From Neglectibacter timonensis (GTDB taxonomy: Bacteria; Bacillota; Clostridia; Oscillospirales; Acutalibacteraceae): 64,000 bases of DNA. Location: positions 1,504,758 through 1,568,757 of the forward strand of contig NZ_LT160640.1 in NCBI RefSeq assembly GCF_900048895.1, given 5' to 3'. The number at the start of each line of letters is the position of its first letter. Positions within the stretch are counted from its first letter, which is position 1. This document shows positions 24,731-33,201 of this stretch, one piece after another. The position numbers were made by a program, and so were the translations under genes. The notes below the pieces were generated by a model. The model had not been told where the DNA came from. It saw nothing but the letters and a program-made list of their open reading frames with translations, and made no database searches.

Positions 24731-25605
24731 CAGACTTGACAGACGCCCTGGGAGGCCGCTTCCCTCTTCCCCGGGAGACCCCGGAAGAGGACAGTTCTCT
24801 TCTCAGGGACCGCAAGGGGCGCATCCGCACAAAAGATCCGGCGAGAGACCGCACTTTAAAATTGTTTTTGGCCGCCTTTCTGGTGATCGGCATCGCCGCG
24901 ATGCTGCTGATGAAGATTGACTGGCTTCAGTTCTGTGAAGGCCTGGTCCGCATCCCAGAAGCTTTGGGAAAGCTGATTCAAATTGATTTCAGTCAGATTG
25001 ACATCACCTTTTCCTCCCTGCTGGAATCCATCGGCGTCGCCGTGCTCTCCACGGTATACAGCATGGTGGGCGGTATGATTCTCGCCGTATTTCTGGCGAA
25101 AAACCTGACCCCCTTCAAATGGGTCGCCACGGTGCTTTCCGCTGCGCTGACCTTCCTGCGGGCCATTCCCTCCATCATCTGGGTACTGCTGGTTTTGGTA
25201 TGCGTGGGCTTTGGCCCTTCCGCCGGTATCATCGGCATCTGCATTTTCAGCACCTCCTTCTTTGCCCGGTCCTTTGCCCAATGCTTTGAAGAGGTGCCCG
25301 AGGAAACATTAGAGGCCCTGCGGGCCATGGGTGCGGGGCGCGTCAAAATCTTTTTCAGCGCCGTGCTCCCCTCCGCCTTTACCGGAATTTTAGCCTGGAC
25401 CTCCATCAGCTTTGAAAGCAATTTTGAAGCTTCGGCTGTGCTGGGCACCGTGGGCGCGGGCGGCATCGGCTACGTCATCTCCAACTGCATGACACGCTAT
25501 GCCTACGGCCAGGCCATTGTGGCAATCGTCATGGTGCTGCTGTTTACTTATATCATGGAGCTGGCCTTCACTGCTGTGAAGGAAAAGAACGGGAAAATCA
25601 AATAG
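24727..25605 (+). CDS. phnE: Phosphonate ABC transporter permease, second copy
   Basis: 292 residues, longer than the first copy by a hydrophilic N-terminus (about 1-50). Conserved parts are RAIPSIIWVLLLVCV-like text (AIPSIIWVLLVLV), the EAA loop EVPEETLEALRAMGAGRVKIFFSAVLP, and LGTVGAGGIGYVI. Its TAG is immediately followed by the upstream candidate start of phnG. Confidence 0.92.
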   Translation: MTDLTDALGGRFPLPRETPEEDSSLLRDRKGRIRTKDPARDRTLKLFLAAFLVIGIAAMLLMKIDWLQFCEGLVRIPEALGKLIQIDFSQIDITFSSLLESIGVAVLSTVYSMVGGMILAVFLAKNLTPFKWVATVLSAALTFLRAIPSIIWVLLVLVCVGFGPSAGIIGICIFSTSFFARSFAQCFEEVPEETLEALRAMGAGRVKIFFSAVLPSAFTGILAWTSISFESNFEASAVLGTVGAGGIGYVISNCMTRYAYGQAIVAIVMVLLFTYIMELAFTAVKEKNGKIK

Positions 25606-26052
25606 ATGGAGGCTCTGCCCTTTATGGAAGCACAGAGATTATCAAAGATATTGGGGAACTGCCCCAAAGAGACCATAGAAGCACTGGCCGGCCCGGTGAT
25701 GGAGACCCGCTCTGTTTCCGTTATCCGCAAGCCTACAAAGACACTGGTAATGGTACGGATGCAGGAAACCGTGGCAAAGGCAGATTTTTTTCTGGGCGAG
25801 CTGCTGGCTTGTGAAGCGCTGGTGGAAGTGGAAGGTCAAAAAGGCTTTGCCCTGATGGCAGGTGACGACACACAGAAGGTTCTCTGTGCCGCAGTGCTGG
25901 ACGCCGTGTGCAAAAGCCGGCTTCCGGAAAGAAAAGCCATTGAAGACGCCCTTCTGGCAGAAGAAGAAAAAATAGCGGAAAGCCGCCGGCAGGAAATCAG
26001 AAAACATGCCTCGTCGCGTGTACAGTTCAACACACTGGACGTGGAATATTGA
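25606..26052 (+). CDS. phnG: Carbon-phosphorus lyase subunit PhnG
   Basis: 148 residues from the ATG at 25606. The ATG at 25624 (MEAQRLSKIL) is perhaps better because GGAGG lies 11 nt before it. PhnG features are RLSKILGNCPKETIEALAG, TLVMVRMQETVAKADFFLGELLACEALV and the end SSRVQFNTLDVEY, close to the family's RV.F.TM ending. PhnG joins PhnH, PhnI and PhnJ in the core complex and with PhnI couples phosphonate to ATP. Confidence 0.92.
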   Translation: MEALPFMEAQRLSKILGNCPKETIEALAGPVMETRSVSVIRKPTKTLVMVRMQETVAKADFFLGELLACEALVEVEGQKGFALMAGDDTQKVLCAAVLDAVCKSRLPERKAIEDALLAEEEKIAESRRQEIRKHASSRVQFNTLDVEY

Positions 26053-26080
26053 CGCCCCGGCGCTTAGGAGGAAATCACAT

Positions 26081-26674
26081 ATGTTTAAAGAAAACCCGTT
26101 TGATCCGGTCTTTGACTGCCAACAGGTGTTCAAGACGCTGATGAATGCACTGGCCCGGCCCGGAACCATTGTCTCCATGGAAAAAAACGTGGAAAAACTG
26201 GAGGGAGAAAACGCGGCTCTTCTGGCAGCAGGCCTCGCCCTGCTGGACAACTGGCGCAGGTTCTGTGTCTGCGGCGACCCGCAGCTGGAAAAGGAGCTGC
26301 GGGAGCTGACCTATGGAGTTCCCGACGTGCTTTCAGAGGCCGACTACCTCTTTCTGACCAAGGAGCAGACTGCCGGGCTTTCCTGCCGGGAGATTCTGGA
26401 AGAGGCCAAAGCGGGAACACTGGCGGAACCCCATAAAAGCGCCACGCTGTTTTTGATGCTCGACGCCCTGACCGGCGGCGAACCCTGTACGCTGAGCGGC
26501 CCGGGGATAAACGGAAACATTCAGATCTCTCTGCCTCAGGAAGGAAGAAGATGGATTGAGGCACGGCAGCAGATCGGTTATGAATTCCCCTGTGGAATCG
26601 AACTCTATTTTCTCACCCCCCAAGGGGAATTGATGGGTGTCCCGAGAAAAATCAAACTGAAAGGAAACAACTGA
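26081..26674 (+). CDS. phnH: Carbon-phosphorus lyase subunit PhnH
   Basis: 197 residues from the ATG at 26081, with AGGAGG 8 nt upstream. Family marks are VFDCQQVFKTLMNALARPGTI near the start and GPGINGN...LP followed by GIELYFLTPQGELMGVPR near the end. PhnH is a structural partner in the PhnGHIJ core. Its TGA overlaps the phnI ATG by one base. Confidence 0.93.
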   Translation: MFKENPFDPVFDCQQVFKTLMNALARPGTIVSMEKNVEKLEGENAALLAAGLALLDNWRRFCVCGDPQLEKELRELTYGVPDVLSEADYLFLTKEQTAGLSCREILEEAKAGTLAEPHKSATLFLMLDALTGGEPCTLSGPGINGNIQISLPQEGRRWIEARQQIGYEFPCGIELYFLTPQGELMGVPRKIKLKGNN

Positions 26675-27759
26675 TGGGATATGTTGCAGTTACCGGCGGC
26701 CAGGATGCCATTGACGCTTCCATTGAACTGCTGAGAGAATACCGTTCCGGCGGAAAACTTCCTGTGGACACAGAGATCCTCCGGGACCGCATGAAACTTT
26801 TAATCGACCGGGTTATGTCGGAGGCCGGGCTTTACGCGCCGGACTATGCCGCGCTGGCCCTCAAACAATGCGAAGGAAGCACGGAAGAAGCCGTATTCCT
26901 GCTGCGCGCCTACCGCAGCACCCTGTCCAGAAATTATACCTCGCGCACCGTGCATGGAGATGAAATGCACATCCGGCGGAGAATCAGCTCTGCCTTCAAG
27001 GATATTCCCGGCGGGCAGATGCTCGGCCCCACCTACGATTACGTACACCGCCTGCTGAATTTCAGCTTGACGGAGGAAAAAGAAGAAGAGCTTCAGCAGT
27101 GGCGCGCAGCCTTCGAAGAAAAAGCTGCGCAGGCCGGCGAGGTCTCTCTTTCCGACACGGCTCCCCGGGTGCTGGACCTGCTCCGGCAGGAGGGGCTGTT
27201 GGAGCAGGTCCAGGAAGACCGCTCCGAACCCTGCGACGTGACCATGGAAAATTTACCTCTCCCCGCGCCGCGCAGTGCTATTCTGCAAACACTCACACGG
27301 GCGGACACAGGTTTTGTCTCCGGCCTTGCTTACAGCGATATCCGCGGTTTCGGCATGTCCCACCCCACCATTGGGGAACTCCGGTACGGGAGCCTGGAAA
27401 TTGAAGTGGACTATCCTCTGGAAGGGGGCGGTGTTTGGTACGTGGGTGAAATCTTTGTCACAGAGGTGGAGGGTCTGATGGGCGCCAGGGCCGGAGGGGA
27501 AGGGATCGGCGTAGGTTACGGCTGCGTATTCGGCAGAAACGATACCAAAGCCATCGCCATGTCGGTGCTGGACCATGCCCTCACCCTCTCCATCGACAGC
27601 CCCACAAGCGACATGGAGTTCGTACTGCTGCACGGGGACTGTCTGGAGATGAACGGCTTCATTTCTCATTTGAAGCTGCCCCACTACGTCACGTTCCAGT
27701 CCAAGCTGGACGGCTTGAGAAACCGAAAAAGGAGCCTTGAACATGAAGGAAACGATTAA
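26674..27759 (+). CDS. phnI: Carbon-phosphorus lyase subunit PhnI
   Basis: 361 residues, close to the E. coli length. The start MGYVAVTGGQDAIDASIELLREYR and the central GGQMLGPTYDYVHRLLNF are characteristic, as are GFVSGLAYSDIRGFGMSHPTIGELR and the region around GEIFVTEVEGLMG. PhnI acts as the nucleosidase that swaps adenine of ATP for phosphonate, giving ribosyl phosphonate triphosphate. It overlaps phnJ by 17 nt. Confidence 0.95.
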   Translation: MGYVAVTGGQDAIDASIELLREYRSGGKLPVDTEILRDRMKLLIDRVMSEAGLYAPDYAALALKQCEGSTEEAVFLLRAYRSTLSRNYTSRTVHGDEMHIRRRISSAFKDIPGGQMLGPTYDYVHRLLNFSLTEEKEEELQQWRAAFEEKAAQAGEVSLSDTAPRVLDLLRQEGLLEQVQEDRSEPCDVTMENLPLPAPRSAILQTLTRADTGFVSGLAYSDIRGFGMSHPTIGELRYGSLEIEVDYPLEGGGVWYVGEIFVTEVEGLMGARAGGEGIGVGYGCVFGRNDTKAIAMSVLDHALTLSIDSPTSDMEFVLLHGDCLEMNGFISHLKLPHYVTFQSKLDGLRNRKRSLEHEGND

Positions 27760-28624
27760 CGGAAGCGAGTACAATTTTGCCTTTTTGGACGAAGGCTCCA
27801 AGCGGGAAATCCGCCGGGCCATCCTGCATGCCATCGCGGTGCCGGGCTATCAGGTGCCCTTTGGTTCCCGGGAACTGCCCATCGGCAGGGGCTGGGGCAC
27901 AGGCGGAATTCAGCTGACCATGTCCCTCATCGGACCGGACGACATTCTGAAGGTGATCGACCAGGGAAACGACGACAGTGTAAATGCCGTGAGCATCAAA
28001 AGGCTGATCAGCGCCACAACCGGCGTAAAGACCACCACCGACGCCGCAGAGGCGGACATCATCCAATCCCGCCACAGGGTGCCGGAAGAACCGCTGCGGG
28101 AAGACCAGGTCCTGGTGCTGCAGGTCCCCACGCCGGAGCCTCTGCGCAGCGTAGACGCTCACGAGGCGGTGACCCGCCAACTGCACGCGGATGCAGAATA
28201 CACCGGAATTTGGGTGAACTTGTTTGAACAGCTGCTCACCCGGGGATCTCCTTTCCGGGGCGCCGACCATCCCGTGATGACGGACGGCCGTTATGTGATG
28301 AATCCCAGCCCCATCCCCCGCTATGACAACCCCAAGCTCAATCAGGCACAATGCCTTTTTCTGTTTGGCGCGGGGCGTGAAAAAAAGATTTACGCAGTGC
28401 CTCCTTATACCGATGTGAAATCCCTGGCTTTTGAGGATTATCCCTTCCGCCAGGAGGACATGTCCGGCCGCAAATGCCGTCTGTGCGGCGCGGAAAACGT
28501 CTATTTTGACGAGATGTTCGACTCACAGACAGGGGAGCGGTTCTATCAATGCTCCGACACAGGCTATTGTCTGAAACGCCGGGAGGCGCAGGAATCGAAG
28601 GAGGGAGATAAGGCCCATGGATAA
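27743..28624 (+). CDS. phnJ: Carbon-phosphorus lyase PhnJ (radical SAM subunit)
   Basis: 293 residues from the ATG at 27743 (AAAAGGAG upstream). The atypical Cys set near the C-terminus is complete: CRLCGAENVYFDE and YQCSDTGYC, giving the three cluster-binding cysteines and the one that forms the thiyl radical. Other family text: YNFAFLDEGSKREIRRAILHAIAVPGYQVPF and MPLGRGWGTGGIQLT-like IGRGWGTGGIQLT. It breaks the C-P bond of ribosyl phosphonate phosphate, releasing the alkane and the 5-phosphoribosyl 1,2-cyclic phosphate. Confidence 0.96.
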   Translation: MKETINGSEYNFAFLDEGSKREIRRAILHAIAVPGYQVPFGSRELPIGRGWGTGGIQLTMSLIGPDDILKVIDQGNDDSVNAVSIKRLISATTGVKTTTDAAEADIIQSRHRVPEEPLREDQVLVLQVPTPEPLRSVDAHEAVTRQLHADAEYTGIWVNLFEQLLTRGSPFRGADHPVMTDGRYVMNPSPIPRYDNPKLNQAQCLFLFGAGREKKIYAVPPYTDVKSLAFEDYPFRQEDMSGRKCRLCGAENVYFDEMFDSQTGERFYQCSDTGYCLKRREAQESKEGDKAHG

Positions 28625-29453
28625 GAGAACTCCCGTTATGGAGGGTAAAAATATCACAGTCCGCTTCGGCGACGGCTGCAGCTACTGCCGGAGCCATCCG
28701 GAACTGGAAAAGGGCAGGTGCCCGGTCTGTCACACTATCTGGGGTGTGCGGGACGTCAGCTTCCAGCTGTATCCCGGAGAGATCCTGGGAATAGTTGGCG
28801 AATCTGGATCTGGAAAAAGCACGCTGCTGAAAACACTCTATTTTGACCAGGCCGCCACTTCCGGCGGCGCTTATCTCTCCCTGTACCAGGACGGGCAAAA
28901 AAATATTTTAGAGGCCAGCAGCCAGCAGAAGCGCTATCTGCGCAATCATCTGATGGGGATGGTCTACCAGAACCCCATGCTGGGGCTGCGCATGAAGCTC
29001 TCTTCGGGCTCCAATGTGGCGGAAAAGCTCATCGCCGCCGGAAACCGGAATGCGGGCAGCATGATCGACCGCAGCACGGAGCTGCTGGAGCATGTGGAAA
29101 TCCCCACAGAACGCATGCGGGACCAACCCCGGGTATTTTCCGGCGGCATGCAGCAGCGCGTACAGATTTCCAAAGCCATCGCCAACAATCCTCCCATCCT
29201 GCTCCTGGATGAGGTGACCACCGGCCTGGATTTGAGCGTGCAGGCCAAGGTGCTGGATTTGATCCGTTCCATCCAGGAGGAGCTGGGCATCGCCATGATG
29301 ATCGTCAGCCATGACCTGGCCGTTATCCGGATGATGTCCGACCGCACCATGGTGATGCTGGGCGGCCGTGTGGTGGAAGAGGGGCTCACCGACCAGATTC
29401 TGGAAGACCCTCTGCACGAATACACCCAAACCCTAGTAAGCTCATTGCTGTAG
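28617..29453 (+). CDS. phnK: Carbon-phosphorus lyase ABC subunit PhnK with Cys4 insert
   Basis: 278 residues. ABC motifs: GESGSGKST, QNPMLGLRM, FSGGMQQRVQISKAI, ILLLDEVTTGLD, VSHD. Near the N-terminus, where E. coli PhnK has a short loop, C21SYC24 and C35PVC38 form a zinc-ribbon-like pair of knuckles. PhnK docks on PhnJ in the core complex and hydrolyses ATP during turnover. It overlaps phnJ by 8 nt. Confidence 0.93.
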   Translation: MDKRTPVMEGKNITVRFGDGCSYCRSHPELEKGRCPVCHTIWGVRDVSFQLYPGEILGIVGESGSGKSTLLKTLYFDQAATSGGAYLSLYQDGQKNILEASSQQKRYLRNHLMGMVYQNPMLGLRMKLSSGSNVAEKLIAAGNRNAGSMIDRSTELLEHVEIPTERMRDQPRVFSGGMQQRVQISKAIANNPPILLLDEVTTGLDLSVQAKVLDLIRSIQEELGIAMMIVSHDLAVIRMMSDRTMVMLGGRVVEEGLTDQILEDPLHEYTQTLVSSLL

Positions 29454-29462
29454 GAGGCGCCT

Positions 29463-30698
29463 ATGCAGGATACGATCATTGAAAACGCAACGGCGGTTCT
29501 GAAGGACCGTGTCGTCCCCCATGCTTCTGTGCTGATCCGGGGGCAATTGATTGAAGAAATCTCAAAACAGCCTGGTTTTTCGGACAAATACCCCGGCGCT
29601 CGAAAAATAGACGCGGACGGGGCCTTTCTTCTGCCCGGCTTCATCGACATCCATTCCGACAATATTGAAACCGTGATCCAGCCCAGGCCCCAGAGCATGA
29701 TCGATTTTGAGCTTGCCATGCGGGAACAGGAAAAGCAGCTGGTCAATCAGGGTATCACCACCATGTACCACTCCCTCACCATCATGGATCTGGGAAAGGG
29801 CGGTGGGGAAAACGCCGTCCAGCGCAATCAGCTTCGCAGCCCGGAAAACCTGAAGCGGCTGGTCGGACTAATCCGCACCTTCCATGAGGGGGACCACATG
29901 ATCCGGCACCGGTTTCACTGCCGGTATGAGATTACCAACACAGAGGGGTACCAAATGCTGCTGGGTTTCATCCGCAACCACGATATGCAGCTGCTGTCCT
30001 TTATGGACCATACCCCAGGACAGGGGCAGTACAGGAACCTGGAGTTTTTCAAAAGCCAGATCATGTCCTCCCAGCAGTCTGAAGAAGAAAAAGAGCGCAT
30101 TCTCAGCCAACGGATGAACCGGGCCAAGCTGACTGACGAGCAGTTGGCTGTGGCCGCGGATATGGCCCTGCAGGCAGGAATTCCCATCGCCTCCCACGAT
30201 GACGACAGCCCCGAAAAGCTGGATTATGTCACAGGCAGCCTGCATGCGGAAATCTGTGAATTCCCCGTGGAACTGGAAGTTGCAAAAGAAGCCCGCCGCA
30301 GAGGGATGCAGGTTGTAGTGGGCGCTGCCAATATTCTTATGGGCAGGTCCCATTCCAACAATCTGTCCGCACTGGACGCTATCCGCGCAGGCTGCGCCGA
30401 TATACTGGTATCCGACTATTTTCCAGCCGCCATCCTGCATGCTGTGTTCCAGCTCTACGAGCAGGGGATTCTGAGCCTGCCGGAGGCGGTCAACATGGCC
30501 GCCTATCATCCGGCAAAGGCGGTGAAGATAGAAGACCGGCTGGGCTCCATCGAACCTGGAAAATGCGCCGACCTGCTTCTGGTGAGCAAAAAAGGGCCTG
30601 TGCCTGTCATTCTCTCTGTGCTGATCAACGGCGAAGAGGTGACAAGGCTTCATTACCGCAATGATTTTGTGGGAGAGGACGGCGTGCGCTATGACTGA
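29463..30698 (+). CDS. phnM: RPnTP diphosphatase PhnM
   Basis: 411 residues of the amidohydrolase superfamily. The metal-binding start is LLPGFIDIHSDNIE (HxD instead of the usual HxH), followed by GITTMYHSLTI, ASHDDDSPEKLDY and SDYFPAAILHAVF. It removes pyrophosphate from ribosyl phosphonate triphosphate to make the substrate of PhnJ. Its end overlaps the next gene by 8 nt. Confidence 0.94.
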   Translation: MQDTIIENATAVLKDRVVPHASVLIRGQLIEEISKQPGFSDKYPGARKIDADGAFLLPGFIDIHSDNIETVIQPRPQSMIDFELAMREQEKQLVNQGITTMYHSLTIMDLGKGGGENAVQRNQLRSPENLKRLVGLIRTFHEGDHMIRHRFHCRYEITNTEGYQMLLGFIRNHDMQLLSFMDHTPGQGQYRNLEFFKSQIMSSQQSEEEKERILSQRMNRAKLTDEQLAVAADMALQAGIPIASHDDDSPEKLDYVTGSLHAEICEFPVELEVAKEARRRGMQVVVGAANILMGRSHSNNLSALDAIRAGCADILVSDYFPAAILHAVFQLYEQGILSLPEAVNMAAYHPAKAVKIEDRLGSIEPGKCADLLLVSKKGPVPVILSVLINGEEVTRLHYRNDFVGEDGVRYD

Positions 30699-31503
30699 TT
30701 CCCTTCCGGCGCTCGCCGGTTTTGCCAGAGTTCTGGTCCTGGACTGCGGTGCACGGCTCCGGGAAAAACGGACAAAAAATGATTTTTCTATTTGGAAAAA
30801 AACAGGGCACAACGACATTGTGACAGAGCACGATCTTTGGGCACAAAAATTTTTATCAGGCCAAATACTGTCCCGATATCCGGACCATGGTATTCTGGGA
30901 GAGGAGGAAACGGCGCGCCTTTCTTCCTCTCCCTGGCGCTGGGTGATCGACCCGATTGACGGCACCACCAATTACTGTCAGTTTGGCAGAGGATACGCTA
31001 TCTCCCTGGCTCTGCTTCGAAATGGAAGGCCTGTATACGGCTTTGTGCTGGATGTGGAAAGAGGGAAGCTGTTCGAGGGCGGCTCATCGGAAACGCCCGC
31101 CGGGCAGACTTCCGGTGAGCCGCCGGAAGAGGGGATTCTCCATATTGGTTTTCAGACGATGCGCGATTTTTCCCTTCTGGGCGCTGACCCCTATGCTCTG
31201 GCAGAATGTTTCCGGGGCGTGCGTTACCGCGGCTGTGCCTCCCTGGAACTGTGCGGAATCGGAGAGGAACATGCCGGTTTTTACGTGAATTCTCACCTGA
31301 AGCTGTGGGATTTTGCCGCTGCCTATCCGATTCTCCGCAGCCGCGGCTGTCATGTCTTTGCCTGCGAGCTTTCTGAAAACCGGTATTTTGTCTGCGGCTT
31401 CCGCTCTATGGAGCTTTACTGCCAATGCGAACCCTTCTTTCCGGAACAGGTGCGCCGAAAACTCAACAAAAATGGAGGAGATCCCTTTCATGCTGCAAAT
31501 TGA
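30691..31503 (+). CDS. Inositol-monophosphatase-family phosphatase in the phn operon
   Basis: 270 residues from the ATG at 30691 (GGAGAGG 11 nt upstream). The family motifs are present: DIVTEHDLWAQKFL, GEEE and WVIDPIDGTTNYCQFG, then LKLWDFAAAYPILRSRG near the C-terminus, which corresponds to the WD.AA motif. These bind the metals that activate water for phosphate removal. It sits between phnM and phnL and overlaps both, so it belongs to the pathway. The operon lacks phnN and phnP; a role in removing phosphate from the C-P lyase product is my inference. It could also act on an unrelated sugar phosphate. Confidence 0.82.
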   Translation: MTDSLPALAGFARVLVLDCGARLREKRTKNDFSIWKKTGHNDIVTEHDLWAQKFLSGQILSRYPDHGILGEEETARLSSSPWRWVIDPIDGTTNYCQFGRGYAISLALLRNGRPVYGFVLDVERGKLFEGGSSETPAGQTSGEPPEEGILHIGFQTMRDFSLLGADPYALAECFRGVRYRGCASLELCGIGEEHAGFYVNSHLKLWDFAAAYPILRSRGCHVFACELSENRYFVCGFRSMELYCQCEPFFPEQVRRKLNKNGGDPFHAAN

Positions 31504-32230
31504 AAACCTGGAAAAAGAATTTATCATGCACATCCGCGGCGACGCTGAAATTGAAGGTTTTGACTGCATCAGCTTTTCCGCAAAAGCCGGCACTCTTATC
31601 GCCGTCACAGGCCCCAGCGGTTCCGGAAAATCTTCCCTGCTCAAATGTATTTACAGAACTTATACGCCTACGGGCGGCCATACTTACTACACCTGCGAAG
31701 ACGGCAACGTGGTGGATCTGGCCGTGGCGGAACCCTGGGAAATCATCCGCCTGCGGGCCACAGAAATCGGGTATGTCTCCCAGTTTTTCAGCGTTATCCC
31801 ACGTGTTTCCGCCATCGACATCCTCACCAATACCCAGACCGCCCGTGGAATCCCCTCCAAGTCCGCCCGGGAACGGGCCGCAGAATACCTGGAGAAAGTG
31901 GGAATCTCTCCCCAACTCTGGGACATGTATCCCGCCACCTTCAGCGGCGGTGAGAAACAGCGGCTGAACATCGCCAACGCCCTGATCACTAGGCCCCGTC
32001 TTCTGCTGTTGGACGAACCCACCGCTTCCCTGGACGCCCGCAGCAAAGAATGGGTGATGAATATGATTCTGGATTTAAAGCAGGAAGGCGCCGCCATGGT
32101 CGGTGTGTTCCATGACGAAATTGCCATTGAGACCCTGGCGGATTGGCGCTATGAGATGCGGGAGCGTCAAATGGTGCCCATTGACTACAAGATGGACTAC
32201 GCCCAGGAAGAACTGGCAGCCTTTGCCTGA
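31490..32230 (+). CDS. phnL: Carbon-phosphorus lyase ABC subunit PhnL
   Basis: 246 residues from the ATG at 31490, with GGAGGAG 9 nt upstream. An ATG at 31472 in frame lacks a site. ABC motifs: GPSGSGKSS, SQFFSVIPRVSA, FSGGEKQRLNIANAL, LLLLDEPTASLD, FHD. The N-terminal FIMHIRGDAEIEGFDCISF is PhnL-like (E. coli has FTLHQQ.G..LPV). It forms an ATPase pair with PhnK on the core complex. Confidence 0.92.
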   Translation: MLQIENLEKEFIMHIRGDAEIEGFDCISFSAKAGTLIAVTGPSGSGKSSLLKCIYRTYTPTGGHTYYTCEDGNVVDLAVAEPWEIIRLRATEIGYVSQFFSVIPRVSAIDILTNTQTARGIPSKSARERAAEYLEKVGISPQLWDMYPATFSGGEKQRLNIANALITRPRLLLLDEPTASLDARSKEWVMNMILDLKQEGAAMVGVFHDEIAIETLADWRYEMRERQMVPIDYKMDYAQEELAAFA

Positions 32231-32251
32231 ACAGGAAGGGACCGTGCCGTG

Positions 32252-33070
32252 ATGTTTGATTTTCATGTACATTCCCATTGGTCCGACGGCGAATTTTCCC
32301 CCAGGGAGCTGGTGAGGGCGGCGAAAGAAGCTGGGCTCTCCGGCCTTGCCCTCACCGATCACGACACCCTGAGCGGCCTGCCGGAACTGGAGGCTGCAGG
32401 AAAGGAATTCTCCCTTCCCGTCTACGGCGGCATTGAAATCAGCTGCCGCCAACAGGACGGCAGACAGCTGCATCTGCTGGCCTATCAGATTCCGCCGGAG
32501 GGCCGGAAGGCTGTGGAGGAATTCTGCCGTCCCATCCGTCTTGCCCGGAAAGAAGCGCTGCTTAAAAGCATCCGCCGCCTCCGAAGCGCAGGATATCCCA
32601 TAACGGAAGAACAGGTACGGGCCCTTGCGGGGCCTTCCGGTGAACTGTGCAAGCAGTATATCATGCAGGTTTTCATCGACGCCGGGCTCTGTACAGAGCT
32701 CTATGGCCCGCTTTACCGGCATCTGTTCAAAACACAGCCGGATGGTTCTCCCGGAATTGCGACTCTCTCCTTCCCTGCTGTAGTTCCTGAAGAGGCCGTC
32801 CGCCTCGTGGTTTCGGCTGGCGGGAAGGCCGTGCTGGCCCATCCGGGGCAGTATGGAAACTTTGCCGGACTGCCGGGGCTGAAGGAAGCAGGGCTTTGGG
32901 GAGTGGAAGCCAGTCACCCCAAGCACTGCCCGAAAGATACGGAGCTCTGCCTCCGGCTGGCAGCCGAGTATGGCCTGGCCCTTACAGGAGGCTCCGATTT
33001 TCACGGCCGCTACGGCGAGGGCGAGGAGCTTGGAGACTGCGGCATAGAACAAGACCCCTTTTCCTCCTGA
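32252..33070 (+). CDS. PHP-domain phosphoesterase, likely C-P lyase product hydrolase
   Basis: 272 residues from the ATG at 32252; the GTG at 32249 is an alternative. PHP-type metal motifs: DFHVHSHWSDGEFSP, LALTDHDTLSG, GIEIS, AVLAHPGQ and GGSDFHG. A PHP enzyme of Eggerthella lenta (described as PhnPP) opens the 5-phosphoribosyl 1,2-cyclic phosphate and then removes the phosphate. The same gene type at the end of a phn operon that lacks phnP makes this the probable function here. It is the last gene before a terminator. Confidence 0.85.
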   Translation: MFDFHVHSHWSDGEFSPRELVRAAKEAGLSGLALTDHDTLSGLPELEAAGKEFSLPVYGGIEISCRQQDGRQLHLLAYQIPPEGRKAVEEFCRPIRLARKEALLKSIRRLRSAGYPITEEQVRALAGPSGELCKQYIMQVFIDAGLCTELYGPLYRHLFKTQPDGSPGIATLSFPAVVPEEAVRLVVSAGGKAVLAHPGQYGNFAGLPGLKEAGLWGVEASHPKHCPKDTELCLRLAAEYGLALTGGSDFHGRYGEGEELGDCGIEQDPFSS

Positions 33071-33136
33071 TCCCTCGCTTTTCCTGTTCTGCCGTTCCGG
33101 CAAAAAAAGCGCAGGATTTGCCTTCCTTATAAAAGA

Positions 33137-33190
33137 GGAGAGCCGACGTACAGCCCGGTTGGACTGAGCGCCGGCTCTCTTCTCCTTTGC
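33137..33190. terminator. Terminator between converging transcripts
   Basis: GAGAGCCG (33138-33145) pairs with CGGCTCTC (33172-33179). T-rich sequence follows on the plus side and A/T-rich sequence on the minus side. It separates the phn operon from the ABC exporter genes that run the other way. Confidence 0.65.
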
Positions 33191-33201
33191 AGCGATGCCG
33201 C

